From positions 1 to 37,098 of the forward strand of contig JAUHYU010000052.1 of the NCBI GenBank assembly GCA_030426345.1: a stretch of 37,098 bases of DNA, given 5' to 3'. Below, one piece after another: positions 16,772-25,095 of this stretch. Source of the DNA: Bacteroidia bacterium. Lineage in GTDB: Bacteria; Bacteroidota; Bacteroidia; Cytophagales; Cyclobacteriaceae. The position numbers and the translations under genes are program-made. Below the pieces are notes generated by a model, which saw nothing but the letters and a program-made list of their open reading frames with translations, was not told the DNA's origin and did no database searches. Each line of letters starts with the position of its first letter. The first letter of the stretch is position 1.

Positions 16772-17689
16772 TTACTCTTTTAGGGTGATGGTTTCCCCTT
16801 CATGGGTTAAATACGTTTCTTCAAAGATAGCCTTAGCTTCTTCGAGCAAGGGTGCGGGGTCTTTATACCTTGTGGAATAATGCCCGAGCAAAAGCTTCTT
16901 TGCCATGGACTGTTTGGCAATTGTAGCGGCCTGAGAAGCAGTGGAGTGATTGGTCCTTTCTGCCCTGTCTTTCATTTCTTCTGAAAATGTAGCTTCATGA
17001 TATAAAAGGTCTACATTTTTTATGTAAGGAATGATATCCTCGTCGTATCTCGTGTCAGAACAATAAGCATACGATCTTGATTGCCTTGGCTCCAAGGCAT
17101 GGATTTTCAATGCATATTTTATGGTTCCATCCTCATGCAATACATCAAGGCCTTGCTTGAGAGTGATTATTTCTTGGATGAGCATTTCTTCCAATAGATT
17201 TGCTTTATTGATGCGCCACTCTTTAGGAGTTTCCTTGATAATAAAACCATAACACTTGATGCCATGTGTCAGCGGAAATGCCTGAATGGTAAATTGCTTT
17301 TCTCTGTGGATTTCTTTTATGCCTTCATGGGTCAGTGGAATAAATGTGAGTTTATAACAAAGGTTGGTCTCAGAAGCACGTAATTGTAGCTCAAGGATTT
17401 TTTCTAGCTCAGGTGGGGCATAAATTGTAAGTGGATGCTTTCTGCCAAACAGATGCATCGTTGACAATAAACCGATCAAGCCAAAGTAATGATCTCCGTG
17501 AAGATGACTGATTAGGATTGTCCTGACGCGGCTCATCCTAATATTTTGCTTCGAAAGTTGTATTTGAGTTCCCTCACCACAATCAATCAGTACATAACGC
17601 TGATCCAATTGCAAAATCTGGGAACTTTGATTCCTGCCATGGGCAGGAATAGCAGAATTGTTCCCAAGTATTTTGAGTTGAAAGATCAA
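16772..17689 (-). CDS. rnz: Ribonuclease Z (tRNA 3' processing endonuclease)
   Basis: Zinc endonuclease of the metallo-beta-lactamase fold that removes 3' trailers from tRNA precursors; relevant here because neither tRNA in the window encodes CCA. The N-terminus FQLKILGNNSAIPAHGRNQSS, IDCGEGTQIQ, the zinc motif HLHGDH (62-67), PLTHGIKCYG, YCSDTRYDE, LLYHEATF, HSTASQAA and LLGHYSTRY are all present. Length 305 is normal. The start is TTG at 17689: the TGA of the upstream STAS gene is in frame two codons before it and the next in-frame Met is residue 52. A 9-bp perfect inverted repeat (17630-17650) lies in the early coding region. Confidence 0.95.
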   Translation of the reverse strand: MIFQLKILGNNSAIPAHGRNQSSQILQLDQRYVLIDCGEGTQIQLSKQNIRMSRVRTILISHLHGDHYFGLIGLLSTMHLFGRKHPLTIYAPPELEKILELQLRASETNLCYKLTFIPLTHEGIKEIHREKQFTIQAFPLTHGIKCYGFIIKETPKEWRINKANLLEEMLIQEIITLKQGLDVLHEDGTIKYALKIHALEPRQSRSYAYCSDTRYDEDIIPYIKNVDLLYHEATFSEEMKDRAERTNHSTASQAATIAKQSMAKKLLLGHYSTRYKDPAPLLEEAKAIFEETYLTHEGETITLKE

Positions 17690-17692
17690 CGA

Positions 17693-18079
17693 TCAATCAG
17701 CCGAAGTGTCACCCGATTGCAAATCGTTTTCTATCGTCTTTAGGAAAACAGCGTCAATAGCTTCTTCCACAGTTGGTAGTAAATTGAGTACATTGTTGAG
17801 CTGCGATATTTTAATCAGCTTCATCACATGATCATTCAGGGCAGCCAAAATGAATATTCCTCCATCTTCATTGAAAATCCTATTGCCGACCAAAAGTGCA
17901 CTCAGTCCAGAAGAATCGACATATTTCACTTCGGATAAGTCAACGATGATATTTTTTACGCCTTCCGCATTGAGCGTGACAAACTCTGACTTCAATTCCG
18001 GCGAAAGCGGCGAATCTATTTTTTCTTCCTGTAGTTTCAGGATGCTGTACTGTTCCTTTTTATCTATTGAATATTTCAT
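17693..18079 (-). CDS. STAS-domain anti-anti-sigma factor-like protein
   Basis: Single STAS domain of 128 residues. The SpoIIAA-type core is clear: NIIVDLSEVKYVDSSGLSALL, where the second Ser (Ser57) corresponds to the residue phosphorylated by anti-sigma kinases, then GGIFILAALNDHVMKLIKIS and the terminal helix VEEAIDAVF. Such proteins take part in partner-switching control of sigma factors or of other switches. No partner kinase, phosphatase or sigma factor is adjacent; neighbours are purC (18 bases upstream) and rnz (3 bases downstream), so its target is unknown. Confidence 0.9.
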   Translation of the reverse strand: MKYSIDKKEQYSILKLQEEKIDSPLSPELKSEFVTLNAEGVKNIIVDLSEVKYVDSSGLSALLVGNRIFNEDGGIFILAALNDHVMKLIKISQLNNVLNLLPTVEEAIDAVFLKTIENDLQSGDTSAD

Positions 18080-18097
18080 GTTCTTGTATTTAGCTAG

Positions 18098-19036
18098 TTA
18101 TAATATTTTTTTTATGTTGGATTCTACACGTGCAAGTAAGTCTTGCTCCGTCGGCGCAACAAATTTATTTCCAGATACTTTTTCGTAAAGTTCAATATAT
18201 CGATCAGAAATATTGTTGACGACTTCGTCTGTCATTTCTGGTACTTGTTGGCCGGTTTTTCCCTGAAAGCCATTTTCGATCAGCCACTGCCTTACAAATT
18301 CTTTAGAGAGCTGCTTTTGTTTTTCTCCTTTTTGCTGGCGCTCCTCGTATCCTTCTTTATAAAAATACCTGGAAGAATCTGGAGTATGTGCTTCATCGAT
18401 CAGGTAGATGGTATCTTCATGTTTACCAAATTCATATTTGGTATCTACTAGGATCAACCCCCTCTCATCAGCGACTTTAGTTCCATATTCAAAAAGGGCG
18501 AAAGTGTATTTTTCCATCAAGTCATAATCCCTCTCTGCTACGAGCCCCTGAGCCAATATTTCTTCTCTGGAAATATCTTCGTCATGGCCTTCGTGGGCCT
18601 TGGTACTCGGTGTGATAATGGGAGTGGGAAGCCTGTCATTTTCTTTCAATCCTTCAGGTAAAGGGACACCACAAATCGCCCTTTTTCCATCACGGTACTC
18701 GCGCCACGCATGACCTGCCAAGTATCCACGGATCACCATTTCTACCTGAAAAGCTGCGCATTTTTTACCAATGGAAACATTAGGATCTGGTGTGCTCTCT
18801 AGCCAGTTTGGAACGATATGTCTTGTGGCTATCAGGCACTCAGAAGCAATTTGATTTAGAATTTGCCCCTTATAAGGAATTGGCCTTGGTAGCACCACAT
18901 CGAATGCAGAAATACGATCTGTTGCGACCATCAAGAGGATATCTTCAAATCCATATACATCCCTGACCTTTCCTCTATAGAGGCTTTTCTGCCCCGGAAA
19001 ATTAAAATTTGTACCTTGTAGCGTGGGTCGTGCCAT
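18098..19036 (-). CDS. purC: Phosphoribosylaminoimidazole-succinocarboxamide synthase
   Basis: ATP-dependent ligation of CAIR and aspartate to SAICAR in purine synthesis. Blocks seen: [59 protein letters not shown]-like [45 protein letters not shown] and [12 protein letters not shown]. The 312-residue length fits the longer bacterial type. I take the ATG at 19036, with an AGGA about 9 bases upstream; a GTG one codon earlier is possible. It follows the MORN gene with a gap of only a few bases. Confidence 0.95.
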   Translation of the reverse strand: MARPTLQGTNFNFPGQKSLYRGKVRDVYGFEDILLMVATDRISAFDVVLPRPIPYKGQILNQIASECLIATRHIVPNWLESTPDPNVSIGKKCAAFQVEMVIRGYLAGHAWREYRDGKRAICGVPLPEGLKENDRLPTPIITPSTKAHEGHDEDISREEILAQGLVAERDYDLMEKYTFALFEYGTKVADERGLILVDTKYEFGKHEDTIYLIDEAHTPDSSRYFYKEGYEERQQKGEKQKQLSKEFVRQWLIENGFQGKTGQQVPEMTDEVVNNISDRYIELYEKVSGNKFVAPTEQDLLARVESNIKKIL

Positions 19037-19041
19037 CACTT

Positions 19042-20370
19042 TTATTCCTTTTGAATTAGTTTGTCGTTTTGATAAATTTCGGTATTGGTCTTTTTACCTT
19101 CTTGAGAATAGTACGTCCAAGTATCAATTCTTTTGTTTCCCGCAAACATGCCAGAAAGTTTCAATTGATTGTTGGCATACCATTCCTTATATACACCGTG
19201 TTTTCGTCCAAATTTATAACTTGTTTCAGATTTTAACGACCCATTTTCATAATATTCTTTTAAAAGGCTCGTGATCTGGCCGTTTTGATAGTTTGTTTCA
19301 GTTTGAGCAGTACCGTCAGCATAAAAAGTGCTCAACAGTCCATGGAGTTTTCCATTTTCATAGAGTTCTGTTTTCTGCTTTTCTCCGTTAGGAAAATAGT
19401 AAATCCATTCTCCGGAGGGTTTGCGGTCTGTGAATTCCTTTTGGGAAAGAATAGCGCCTAAACTATCATAATTCATTCGGACTTCTTTCATTCCTTGATT
19501 GGAAAAATTGGAGGATTGCATTATTTTTCCATTGGGGTAATATTGGATATTTTCACCGATTTTTAAGCCGTCCTTGAAGTGGAATAGATGCTTTAAGGAG
19601 CCGCCATCATAAAAAGCCTTGTTTTCTCCATGGATTTTACCGGCATTATAATAACCTTCCAGTATAAGTTGCCCCGCTGCATTGTAGGATTTATATGAAC
19701 CGGTTTTTGCTCCAGATTTATTCGTAAACTCAGTATCAGGATTTCCATTTGGATGATACGATTTGAAAAATCCATCCATCTGCCCATTCTTCATCATAGA
19801 TTCAGTCTTCAGGCTTCCGGTAGGGTAGAATGTGGAACTGAGACCATTTGGCTTGCCGTTTTTGTAAGTAATTTCTTGCTTTAATTTGCCGTTAGGGTAG
19901 TATTCTTTGACCAAACCATCAGGTGCTCCGTGTAAAAAATTACTTTCATTTTTCACACTTCCATCGGCAAAGTAAACGTAAAGATTTCCTGTTAATGTGT
20001 CATTTTGGTAATTAGCTTTTTGTAGCAATTGCCCTTCTTGATCGAAGACTTCCACGGGGCCGTCTTTCAGTCCATTCGTAAAATTCATGGTTCTGCGCAC
20101 CTTTTTGTTGTCATAGTATTCGGTAAACAAGCCGACTTTTTGTCCATGCTTAAATATACCTTCGGCCTCGATCGCTCCATTGAAATGGTACTTGATAAAT
20201 TGCCCGTCCAACTTAGAACTGTCGTTGTCCAGGATAAAGTAAACGGCATTTACGTGCTGGTGCAGCGAGTCGTAATAAGTGGTTATTTTTTGCTGTGCAA
20301 CCAATTGGGGTGACAAACAGCAAGCAACTAAAAGCAGAATGGATTTGAAAAATACTTGCATTAAATTCAT
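19042..20370 (-). CDS. Secreted MORN-type (YwqK-like) repeat protein
   Basis: A signal peptide ([27 protein letters not shown]) is followed by about fifteen tandem copies of a ~23-residue unit of the kind G-x-xx-GxxxxYYxNGxLKxExxYKNG (for example [20 protein letters not shown]). These are MORN_2 repeats, a beta-hairpin array; the group is often labelled YwqK-family antitoxin, but there is no direct reason to call this one an antitoxin. The protein should be exported. The ATG at 20370 is chosen because it begins a good signal peptide; the frame stays open upstream to 20502 but that would put 44 unlike residues in front. It lies 58 bases after the Gln-rich gene and just ahead of purC. Role unknown. 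Confidence 0.82.
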   Translation of the reverse strand: MNLMQVFFKSILLLVACCLSPQLVAQQKITTYYDSLHQHVNAVYFILDNDSSKLDGQFIKYHFNGAIEAEGIFKHGQKVGLFTEYYDNKKVRRTMNFTNGLKDGPVEVFDQEGQLLQKANYQNDTLTGNLYVYFADGSVKNESNFLHGAPDGLVKEYYPNGKLKQEITYKNGKPNGLSSTFYPTGSLKTESMMKNGQMDGFFKSYHPNGNPDTEFTNKSGAKTGSYKSYNAAGQLILEGYYNAGKIHGENKAFYDGGSLKHLFHFKDGLKIGENIQYYPNGKIMQSSNFSNQGMKEVRMNYDSLGAILSQKEFTDRKPSGEWIYYFPNGEKQKTELYENGKLHGLLSTFYADGTAQTETNYQNGQITSLLKEYYENGSLKSETSYKFGRKHGVYKEWYANNQLKLSGMFAGNKRIDTWTYYSQEGKKTNTEIYQNDKLIQKE

Positions 20371-20428
20371 GGATATAGCATGCTTTTTTGAGGTGTTGCA
20401 TGCACGAGCTATTCGGAGATAAGTGCCG

Positions 20429-21040
20429 TTACCAATCAGGTTTGTCACTGTCAGGTTTTTTTGTTGCCTTTCTTTTGTTTTGCTGAATATACTGAATTTC
20501 ATTGTTTTTCATGGCTTCCAGGATCATTCGTGCTTTGTCTTCCGTCAAGTTAACTTCTTCTAATTTTTCACCACTAGATTGGGGAGGGCGATCCATTTCC
20601 TTTCCTTCTTCGTCTGTTTCTTCCGGCTTGGCTTGTTGCGATTCATCCTTTTGATCAGCATTCTTTTCATCTTCAGACTGTTCTTCCTGTTGTTGTTTTT
20701 GATCTTCGTTCTGTTCTTTTTCCTGTTGGTCTTTTTGTTCCTGATCTTGCTGTTCCTGTTGGTCTTTTTTCTCTTGATCTTGCTGATCCTTTTGTTCTTG
20801 GTTTTCTTTATTTTGTTGTTTCTGCTGTTCTTGATCTTTTTTATCTTTTTCGATTTTATCCTTCAGGTTTTTGAGATTTTGATCATTTGGAAACTGGGAT
20901 AATCCTGAAGTGATGGTATTCAGCGCAATTTGTTCATTTTTATAAATGTACTCATTGGCCGCTTGATTGAAATATTGCTGCGCATTTTGCGCAGATGCAA
21001 TAGAGGCAATAAAAAGAAGTGCAATAATAAATATTCGCAT
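20429..21040 (-). CDS. Secreted Gln/Glu-rich low-complexity protein of the bat cluster
   Basis: A signal peptide (MRIFIIALLFIASIASAQ) is followed by a short TPR-like helical pair (about 20-65: YFNQAANEYIYKNEQIALNTI, FPNDQNLKNL), then a run of roughly 85 residues made almost only of Gln, Glu, Lys and Asp. A final helical part (EVNLTEDKARMILEAMKNNE, IQYIQQNKRK) follows. The final segment resembles the C-terminal end seen on BatC-type proteins, so the usual BatC may here be split into two genes, this one and its upstream neighbour 5 bases away. It would reside in the periplasm or be membrane-associated. The repeated low-complexity stretch makes length variation likely between strains. Confidence 0.75.
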   Translation of the reverse strand: MRIFIIALLFIASIASAQNAQQYFNQAANEYIYKNEQIALNTITSGLSQFPNDQNLKNLKDKIEKDKKDQEQQKQQNKENQEQKDQQDQEKKDQQEQQDQEQKDQQEKEQNEDQKQQQEEQSEDEKNADQKDESQQAKPEETDEEGKEMDRPPQSSGEKLEEVNLTEDKARMILEAMKNNEIQYIQQNKRKATKKPDSDKPDW

Positions 21041-21045
21041 GTTTG

Positions 21046-21690
21046 CTATTGTTTGGATTCTACGACATCATTCAATTTGGAAATAAACGCATTATAGGCT
21101 GCAACAGTTTTATCTTCTTGCAACCCTTTTTGCATGAGGCTCGATGCCTTATCAAACATGTTCTGTGCCACCAATTGATCCGCTTGAGCTTTCAGTTTCT
21201 TTGCGTATTCAGAAGGTTTTATATCGTCATCTTTGTTTTCATCTTTCTGCTGCTCTTCTTGCTCTTTCATGGTTTTTTTGAGCAATTCATAATTATATCT
21301 GGCATCAGCATTTTGGGGGTTTGACTTCAATGCATTTTTAAAATCTGACAATGCATTTTCAAGTTTATTTTGTTGCTGGTTGATCACACCCATTTGCTGA
21401 TAAGCCAGCGACCTTAAATCTCCATCTTCACTGGTAAGTACCCTTGCGTAATATTCTGCGGCATTGGTCGTGTCTTTTTGCTGGAAATAAGCATTGGCAA
21501 GATTGAGCAAGACCGGGTCTTCGTCAACGCCCAACGAATCAGTCAATAATCGGAATGAGGATATAGCAGCTTCCATATTTCCGTTTTTATAGGCTTCTTG
21601 TCCCGCGCGCTTAGCCTTATTTATTCTGGCAATTTTATTAATATCCGTCGCACTAAGGCTTACAACAAGGAAAATAGCTAATATCTTCAT
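21046..21690 (-). CDS. TPR protein, BatC-like
   Basis: A 214-residue exported protein: hydrophobic N-terminal signal (MKILAIFLVVSLSA) and three or so TPR units between about 25 and 135 (AGQEAYKNGNMEAAISSFR, VLLNLANAYFQQKDTTNAAEYYARVL, AYQQMGVINQQQNKLENALSDFKNALK). A charged linker and two further helices (FDKASSLMQKGL, AAYNAFISKLNDV) follow. Its ATG overlaps the stop of the vWA gene (ATGA), a sign of translational coupling. TPR proteins next to vWA membrane proteins are typical of Bat operons of Bacteroidetes, linked to stress or aerotolerance. Confidence 0.8.
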   Translation of the reverse strand: MKILAIFLVVSLSATDINKIARINKAKRAGQEAYKNGNMEAAISSFRLLTDSLGVDEDPVLLNLANAYFQQKDTTNAAEYYARVLTSEDGDLRSLAYQQMGVINQQQNKLENALSDFKNALKSNPQNADARYNYELLKKTMKEQEEQQKDENKDDDIKPSEYAKKLKAQADQLVAQNMFDKASSLMQKGLQEDKTVAAYNAFISKLNDVVESKQ

Positions 21691-22655
21691 AGTCGTACAG
21701 TTTTAAGTCCTATCAATAAATCTATACAGATAAGAATTAACGCCAGAGCGATAAAATAATAGTATTTATTAGCCGATACATCGATCACACGTGAATCTTT
21801 TAATTCACCCTCTATTCCATTGATCGCATTGATGAGCCGCTCAATGTCATTGCTATTTTCATTAATTTCAAAATATTTTCCTCCAGTTTTTAAAGCAAGT
21901 GATTTGAGGTCTTTAGCATTAAGTTTCGTAAATACTTCTTTGCCATTTTTGTCAGTTTTGAAGCCATAATTGGTTTTGATCTTGCTACCTGTTTCCGTAC
22001 CCACGCCCAACGTAAATAATTTAATTCCTGTTTCCTCAAGATTAGATACGATGCTTTCTGTAGTTTCCCCAAAATCTTCTCCGTCACTTATCAGTATAAT
22101 CACCTTAGATTTTTGCTGATTTCCTGTTGTTTCTTCACTGGCCAATTTATCCATGGCCATTTTGATCGGTGGGCCAAAGTCAGTGCCCGCATTTGGTACA
22201 AGCCCTGTTCCTAAAGTTTCTATAAATAAATTAAGTGCTGTTTGGTCAAAAGTAAGCGGACATTGCATAAAAGCCTCTGAAGAAAAGATGATCAAGCCGG
22301 TTCTGTCGGAGCTAAAAGCATCCACAAGATTTTTCAATTCAAACTTTACCTTCTCCAATCTTGTGGGTTGAATGTCATTGGCATTCATGGACTCTGAAAG
22401 GTCCACACATACCATAATATCTTTTCCTATGGCTTTCACCTCTCTTGAAGTATCTCCAAAAGAGGGGCCAAGCAAGGCGATTATAAATAACAGAAAGTAA
22501 GAAGTACGGATTATGGCCTTGGTTATGAGTGCACGGTAAGACACCTTTAAGATCTTTCCGATTCGGAACATCCTATAAATGTAGGCGATATACAGCAAAA
22601 TAAATATGGCAATTACCAGAAATTCAAATCCGGATATTGATCTATACCATGTCAT
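21687..22655 (-). CDS. vWA-domain membrane protein, BatB/BatA-like
   Basis: Membrane-anchored von Willebrand A protein. Two N-terminal helices (about 8-26 and 44-62), a vWA domain at about 75-280 and a C-terminal helix (near 300-320, YYYFIALALILICIDLLIGL). The metal site (MIDAS) is intact: DLSESM (DxSxS), the Thr in the FSSDRTGLIIFSS and NAGTDFGPPI regions, and LISDGEDFGE. The ATG at 22655 (MTWYRSISGFEF) is preferred over an in-frame TTG two codons earlier. It heads the minus-strand run. Only one vWA gene is present, where Bat operons often have two (BatA and BatB) plus BatD; MoxR and the DUF58 gene are also absent downstream. Confidence 0.87.
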   Translation of the reverse strand: MTWYRSISGFEFLVIAIFILLYIAYIYRMFRIGKILKVSYRALITKAIIRTSYFLLFIIALLGPSFGDTSREVKAIGKDIMVCVDLSESMNANDIQPTRLEKVKFELKNLVDAFSSDRTGLIIFSSEAFMQCPLTFDQTALNLFIETLGTGLVPNAGTDFGPPIKMAMDKLASEETTGNQQKSKVIILISDGEDFGETTESIVSNLEETGIKLFTLGVGTETGSKIKTNYGFKTDKNGKEVFTKLNAKDLKSLALKTGGKYFEINENSNDIERLINAINGIEGELKDSRVIDVSANKYYYFIALALILICIDLLIGLKTVRL

Positions 22656-22820
22656 TAGCAATTCAAAGTTTGTATAGTAACGTTTGCAGTTGCAATTATT
22701 ATTAAACGATCGGCAAAGTTAAAATTTAGTAGATTCTTGGCAAGAGCTAAGTATGTAAATGTTGGCTATAACAGAATAAATGACGTGCATGAAAAAATAT
22801 TTACAAAAAAATGTTTCGAC

Positions 22821-22852
22821 TTGCTTAATTGAAAATTGATATGCTATATTTG
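22821..22852 (+). promoter_or_regulatory. Bacteroidetes-type promoter of the tRNA operon
   Basis: A TATATTTG box (22845-22852) matches the phylum's -7 consensus TAnnTTTG, with a TTG (22821-22823) 21 bases upstream as -33 element. Transcription would start near 22859, about 27 bases ahead of tRNA-Ser. This is also the best phylogenetic marker among the non-coding signals. Confidence 0.8.
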
Positions 22853-22885
22853 CATTCCGTTTTCAAAACGGGAACAATTTCAGCC

Positions 22886-22973
<88 letters not shown>

Positions 22974-22984
22974 ACTGAGTATTT

Positions 22985-23059
22985 CGGGGTGTAGCGCAGT
23001 CCGGTTAGCGCACCTGGTTTGGGACCAGGGGGTCGCAGGTTCGAATCCTGCCACCCCGA
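22985..23059 (+). tRNA. tRNA-Pro (anticodon UGG)
   Basis: A 75-base tRNA, 12 bases after tRNA-Ser. The acceptor CGGGGTG pairs with CACCCCG with discriminator A; the anticodon stem-loop CCTGGTTTGGGACCAGG gives TGG; the T-arm is GCAGGTTCGAATCCTGC. CCA is not encoded. Its last 18 acceptor/T-arm bases are repeated 741 bases downstream, marking it as the likely target of an integrated element. Confidence 0.97.
23040..23057 (+). repeat. Putative attachment site, left copy (inside tRNA-Pro)
   Basis: TTCGAATCCTGCCACCCC, part of the T-arm and acceptor of tRNA-Pro, is found again at 23781-23798. Similarity is looser but continues past the core in both copies: (R)AC, then AAACCC, and GGACATA further on (up to about 23091 here). 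This is the usual arrangement of an attL left by site-specific integration at a tRNA 3' end. Confidence 0.7.
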
Positions 23060-23111
23060 CTTAAAAACCCAGTTTAAACGTGTTTAAGGACATATTTTTA
23101 AGAAAAAATAG

Positions 23112-23143
23112 AAACCGTGCCATGAAAGTGTCACGGTTTTTTT
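23112..23143 (+). terminator. Terminator after the tRNA operon
   Basis: Stem AAACCGTG (23112-23119) pairs with CACGGTTT (23132-23139) and runs into seven Ts. It would end the transcript from the tRNA promoter, 53 bases after tRNA-Pro. It lies inside the 741-bp repeat-bounded element, so the element supplies the terminator in the present arrangement. Confidence 0.85.
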
Positions 23144-23209
23144 ATTAATGCAAAAATATCATTGCATTAATAAAATGATTAAAAACTGACAAGTAAAATA
23201 TTGATACGT

Positions 23210-23265
23210 TACATTTGAGTGTAGTCATAATACAGTAAAGTATAATTGGATTACACTTAAGTTTG
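23210..23265 (+). promoter_or_regulatory. Candidate promoter boxes for the XRE gene
   Basis: Two perfect TAnnTTTG boxes are present: TACATTTG (23210-23217) and TAAGTTTG (23258-23265). The second would start RNA about 20 bases before the ATG at 23292. Neither has an obvious TTG at the ideal spacing. A spaced inverted repeat, GTGTA (from about 23218) with TACAC (about 23252), brackets the interval and could be an autoregulatory operator. Confidence 0.45.
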
Positions 23266-23291
23266 CATGTATCTGTCTTTAACTTTGAAAT

Positions 23292-23690
23292 ATGACAACC
23301 ATGAATGAGGACTTCTCTCTTGGAAAAAGGATTGAAGAATTGCGCGAAATGCGCAAAATGAAACTGATCGACCTATCCGAAAAGATTAACATAACGACCG
23401 TATCCATTGCCAAAATCAAGAAGCGCAACGATACCAAGCTGAGCTATGTAAAACTGATGGCAAAGGCCTTTGACGTATCTCTGGTGGAGTTTTTTGGTGG
23501 TCAAGTGATTGAGCCGGAATACAGCGTGGTATCGGAACAAGACCTTACAGTGCTATACCAAAAGCGGACGGATTGCCAGGAGAAACTGAATGCGGCAGAC
23601 AAGAAGATATTCCAGCTACAGGAAGAATTGATCAACACAAAGACCCAGCTGATCGAAGCGCGGGAAAAGCTACACGGCCATGGTCAGTAG
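23292..23690 (+). CDS. XRE-family helix-turn-helix regulator with coiled-coil tail
   Basis: A 132-residue protein. Residues 9-68 form an XRE/Cro-C1 HTH: LGKRIEELREMRKMKLIDLSEKINIT and VSIAKIKKRNDTKLSYVKLMAKAFDVSLVEFF. Residues 80-130 are a heptad-rich coiled coil (LTVLYQKRTDCQEKLNAADKKIFQLQEEL), likely for dimerisation. The DNA is visibly richer in G+C than its surroundings. It is the only gene between the two tRNA-Pro repeat copies, which fits a phage- or island-type regulator left behind, or a very small mobile unit. A second in-frame ATG at 23301 (MNEDFSLGK) is an alternative start. Confidence 0.85.
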   Translation: MTTMNEDFSLGKRIEELREMRKMKLIDLSEKINITTVSIAKIKKRNDTKLSYVKLMAKAFDVSLVEFFGGQVIEPEYSVVSEQDLTVLYQKRTDCQEKLNAADKKIFQLQEELINTKTQLIEAREKLHGHGQ

Positions 23691-23780
23691 CCGTGCCATA
23701 ATGGCACTAAATTCCATCAAAAAGCTGCATATAAGTGCCTTTAAACATTGTATTGGAACTATAAATGGTGCTGTGGTAAA

Positions 23781-23798
23781 TTCGAATCCTGCCACCCC
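23781..23798 (+). repeat. Putative attachment site, right copy
   Basis: An exact second copy of the 18 bases TTCGAATCCTGCCACCCC from tRNA-Pro. It is followed by AAC (GAC in the tRNA copy), then AAAACCC, and TAGGACATA at 23837-23845, matching AAGGACATA at 23083-23091. The rest of a tRNA is absent upstream of it, so it is not a tRNA gene. Confidence 0.7.
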
Positions 23799-23801
23799 AA
23801 C

Positions 23802-23837
23802 AAAACCCGCTGATTATCAGCGGGTTTTGCTTTTTTT
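23802..23837 (+). terminator. Strong hairpin terminator after the right repeat
   Basis: A perfect 12-bp stem AAAACCCGCTGA/TCAGCGGGTTTT with a TTA loop, then GC and seven Ts. Its place directly after the second tRNA-Pro fragment suggests it ended the tRNA operon before the element inserted. Confidence 0.9.
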
Positions 23838-24021
23838 AGGACATAATGCGGACAAATTTCCTATAACCAATCAGATTTCATGGATTTTTGGTACTTTTTG
23901 TCCTCTGTGCCGGTTAGGAGGTTTGTACTCAACCCTGCCATCTTCTGTACTTTCAAGTCATTGTTGAGAAAAAGGATCTTTTTTAATCGTATTTTTATAG
24001 CCTTGAGATAAAAATCAAAAT

Positions 24022-25095
24022 ATGATATTTACTACAAAGATTTTATACGGCCTTTTAGGATTATCACTCATAACTTTTACTGTTGGCGCACAATCACTAA
24101 TTGAAGATAGCGTGCCTCTCAATCGGATACAGGTGATTGGCTCACATAATAGCTACAAAAAAGCTATTGAACCTGATTTATATGATTCGTTACTGACCAT
24201 TGACAAAAGAATAGAATCTCTTCAATATGAACATATTTCCATTTTGGAGCAGTTGGATATGGGTTTGCGTAATTTGGAAATTGATGTGTACGCAGACAGT
24301 AAAGGGGGTAAATTTGCACATCCGGGAGGCCTGGATTTTGTGCCGCCGATAGCAAAATATGATACGGCTGGAGTAATGCGACAATCTGGATTTAAGATTT
24401 TGCATATGCCTGATCTGGATTTTAGAACCCATTACTATACTTTGAAGGAATGTCTGTTAGCCTTAAAAAGTTGGTCAGGAAGAAACCCTGACCATATTCC
24501 TGTGTTTATCACCTTCGAAGCCAAAGATGGGGGTGCAAATAAATTTGGAACACAGCCAGAAAAATTCACCAAAACCTTATTTGATAAATTAGATCAAGCC
24601 TTTCAGAATTATTTAGGTGTTGAAAATATTATTACTCCAGATATGGTGAGAGGAAATTTTGAAACACTCGAGGAAGCAGTTTTACATAGTAATTGGCCTA
24701 CTATGAAAGAAAGCAAAGGAAAATTCCTCATTGTGCTCAATGATCGCGACCCAAAAATGAGCATGTACACAACTGGTCACCCTTCCTTACGAGGACGGAT
24801 GATGTTCGTGAATGCAGATCCTGGTGTTCCTGAAGCGGCGGTGATGTTTAGGAATGACCCAAAAGATGTGCGAATTCAGGATTTGGTAAGAAAAGGATAT
24901 ATTATCCGAACTAGAGCAGATGCCGGGACGGAGGAGGCCCGAAAAAATGATTTCACACGATTTGATCAGGCCTGCAAATCAGGAGCTCAGATAATCACTA
25001 CAGATTATTATCTACCCAGCACTTTTTTCAAATCGCAATACAAAATTTCTTTTGAAGGAGGGAGTTATGTCAGATACAACCCTATAAATAAATAA
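24022..25095 (+). CDS. Secreted PI-PLC-like (calcium-type phosphodiesterase) hydrolase
   Basis: Predicted exported phosphodiesterase of the PLC-like TIM-barrel group, closest in layout to the Ca2+-dependent PI-PLC-C1 family. A signal peptide (residues 1-24, ending VGAQS) precedes GSHNSYK with His42. LRNLEIDVYAD (82-92) supplies a probable metal Glu/Asp, FKILHMPDLDF carries His128, and VFITFEAKD carries Glu165. The two histidines fit the general base/acid pair of PLC enzymes. The likely substrate is a phosphoinositide or glycerophosphodiester head group in the periplasm or outside. The sequence cannot fix the substrate. It is the first of four plus-strand genes for hydrolysis and uptake, though 344 bases separate it from the next. 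Confidence 0.82.
   Translation: MIFTTKILYGLLGLSLITFTVGAQSLIEDSVPLNRIQVIGSHNSYKKAIEPDLYDSLLTIDKRIESLQYEHISILEQLDMGLRNLEIDVYADSKGGKFAHPGGLDFVPPIAKYDTAGVMRQSGFKILHMPDLDFRTHYYTLKECLLALKSWSGRNPDHIPVFITFEAKDGGANKFGTQPEKFTKTLFDKLDQAFQNYLGVENIITPDMVRGNFETLEEAVLHSNWPTMKESKGKFLIVLNDRDPKMSMYTTGHPSLRGRMMFVNADPGVPEAAVMFRNDPKDVRIQDLVRKGYIIRTRADAGTEEARKNDFTRFDQACKSGAQIITTDYYLPSTFFKSQYKISFEGGSYVRYNPINK

Larger units (their letters stand above)
23040..23798. mobile_element. Repeat-bounded mini-element at tRNA-Pro (putative)
   Basis: Copies of an 18-base tRNA-Pro 3' segment start at 23040 and 23781, 741 bases apart, as in an integrated element whose insertion rebuilt the tRNA gene. Inside are the tRNA terminator, two TAnnTTTG boxes, the XRE gene, and a perfect hairpin (GTGCCAT/ATGGCAC, 23693-23707). 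No integrase is present, so it is either a deletion remnant or depends on an integrase elsewhere. The strong hairpin terminator right after the second copy (23802-23837) is probably the original tRNA terminator. Confidence 0.55.

Noticed and set aside
17630-17650. Perfect 9-bp inverted repeat (ATTCCTGCC/GGCAGGAAT) in rnz
   Set aside because: It falls in the conserved IPAHGRNQS coding segment, has no T-run, and one such repeat in 37 kb is not surprising; an RNA role cannot be supported.
20579-20902. Leucine/phenylalanine-rich plus-strand frame that looks like a membrane protein
   Set aside because: It is the antisense of the Gln/Glu/Lys-rich coding stretch, which automatically gives Leu/Phe/Ile codons.
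23680-23967. Open frame running through the right att copy and terminator
   Set aside because: It crosses a strong terminator and tRNA-derived bases and has no plausible protein character.
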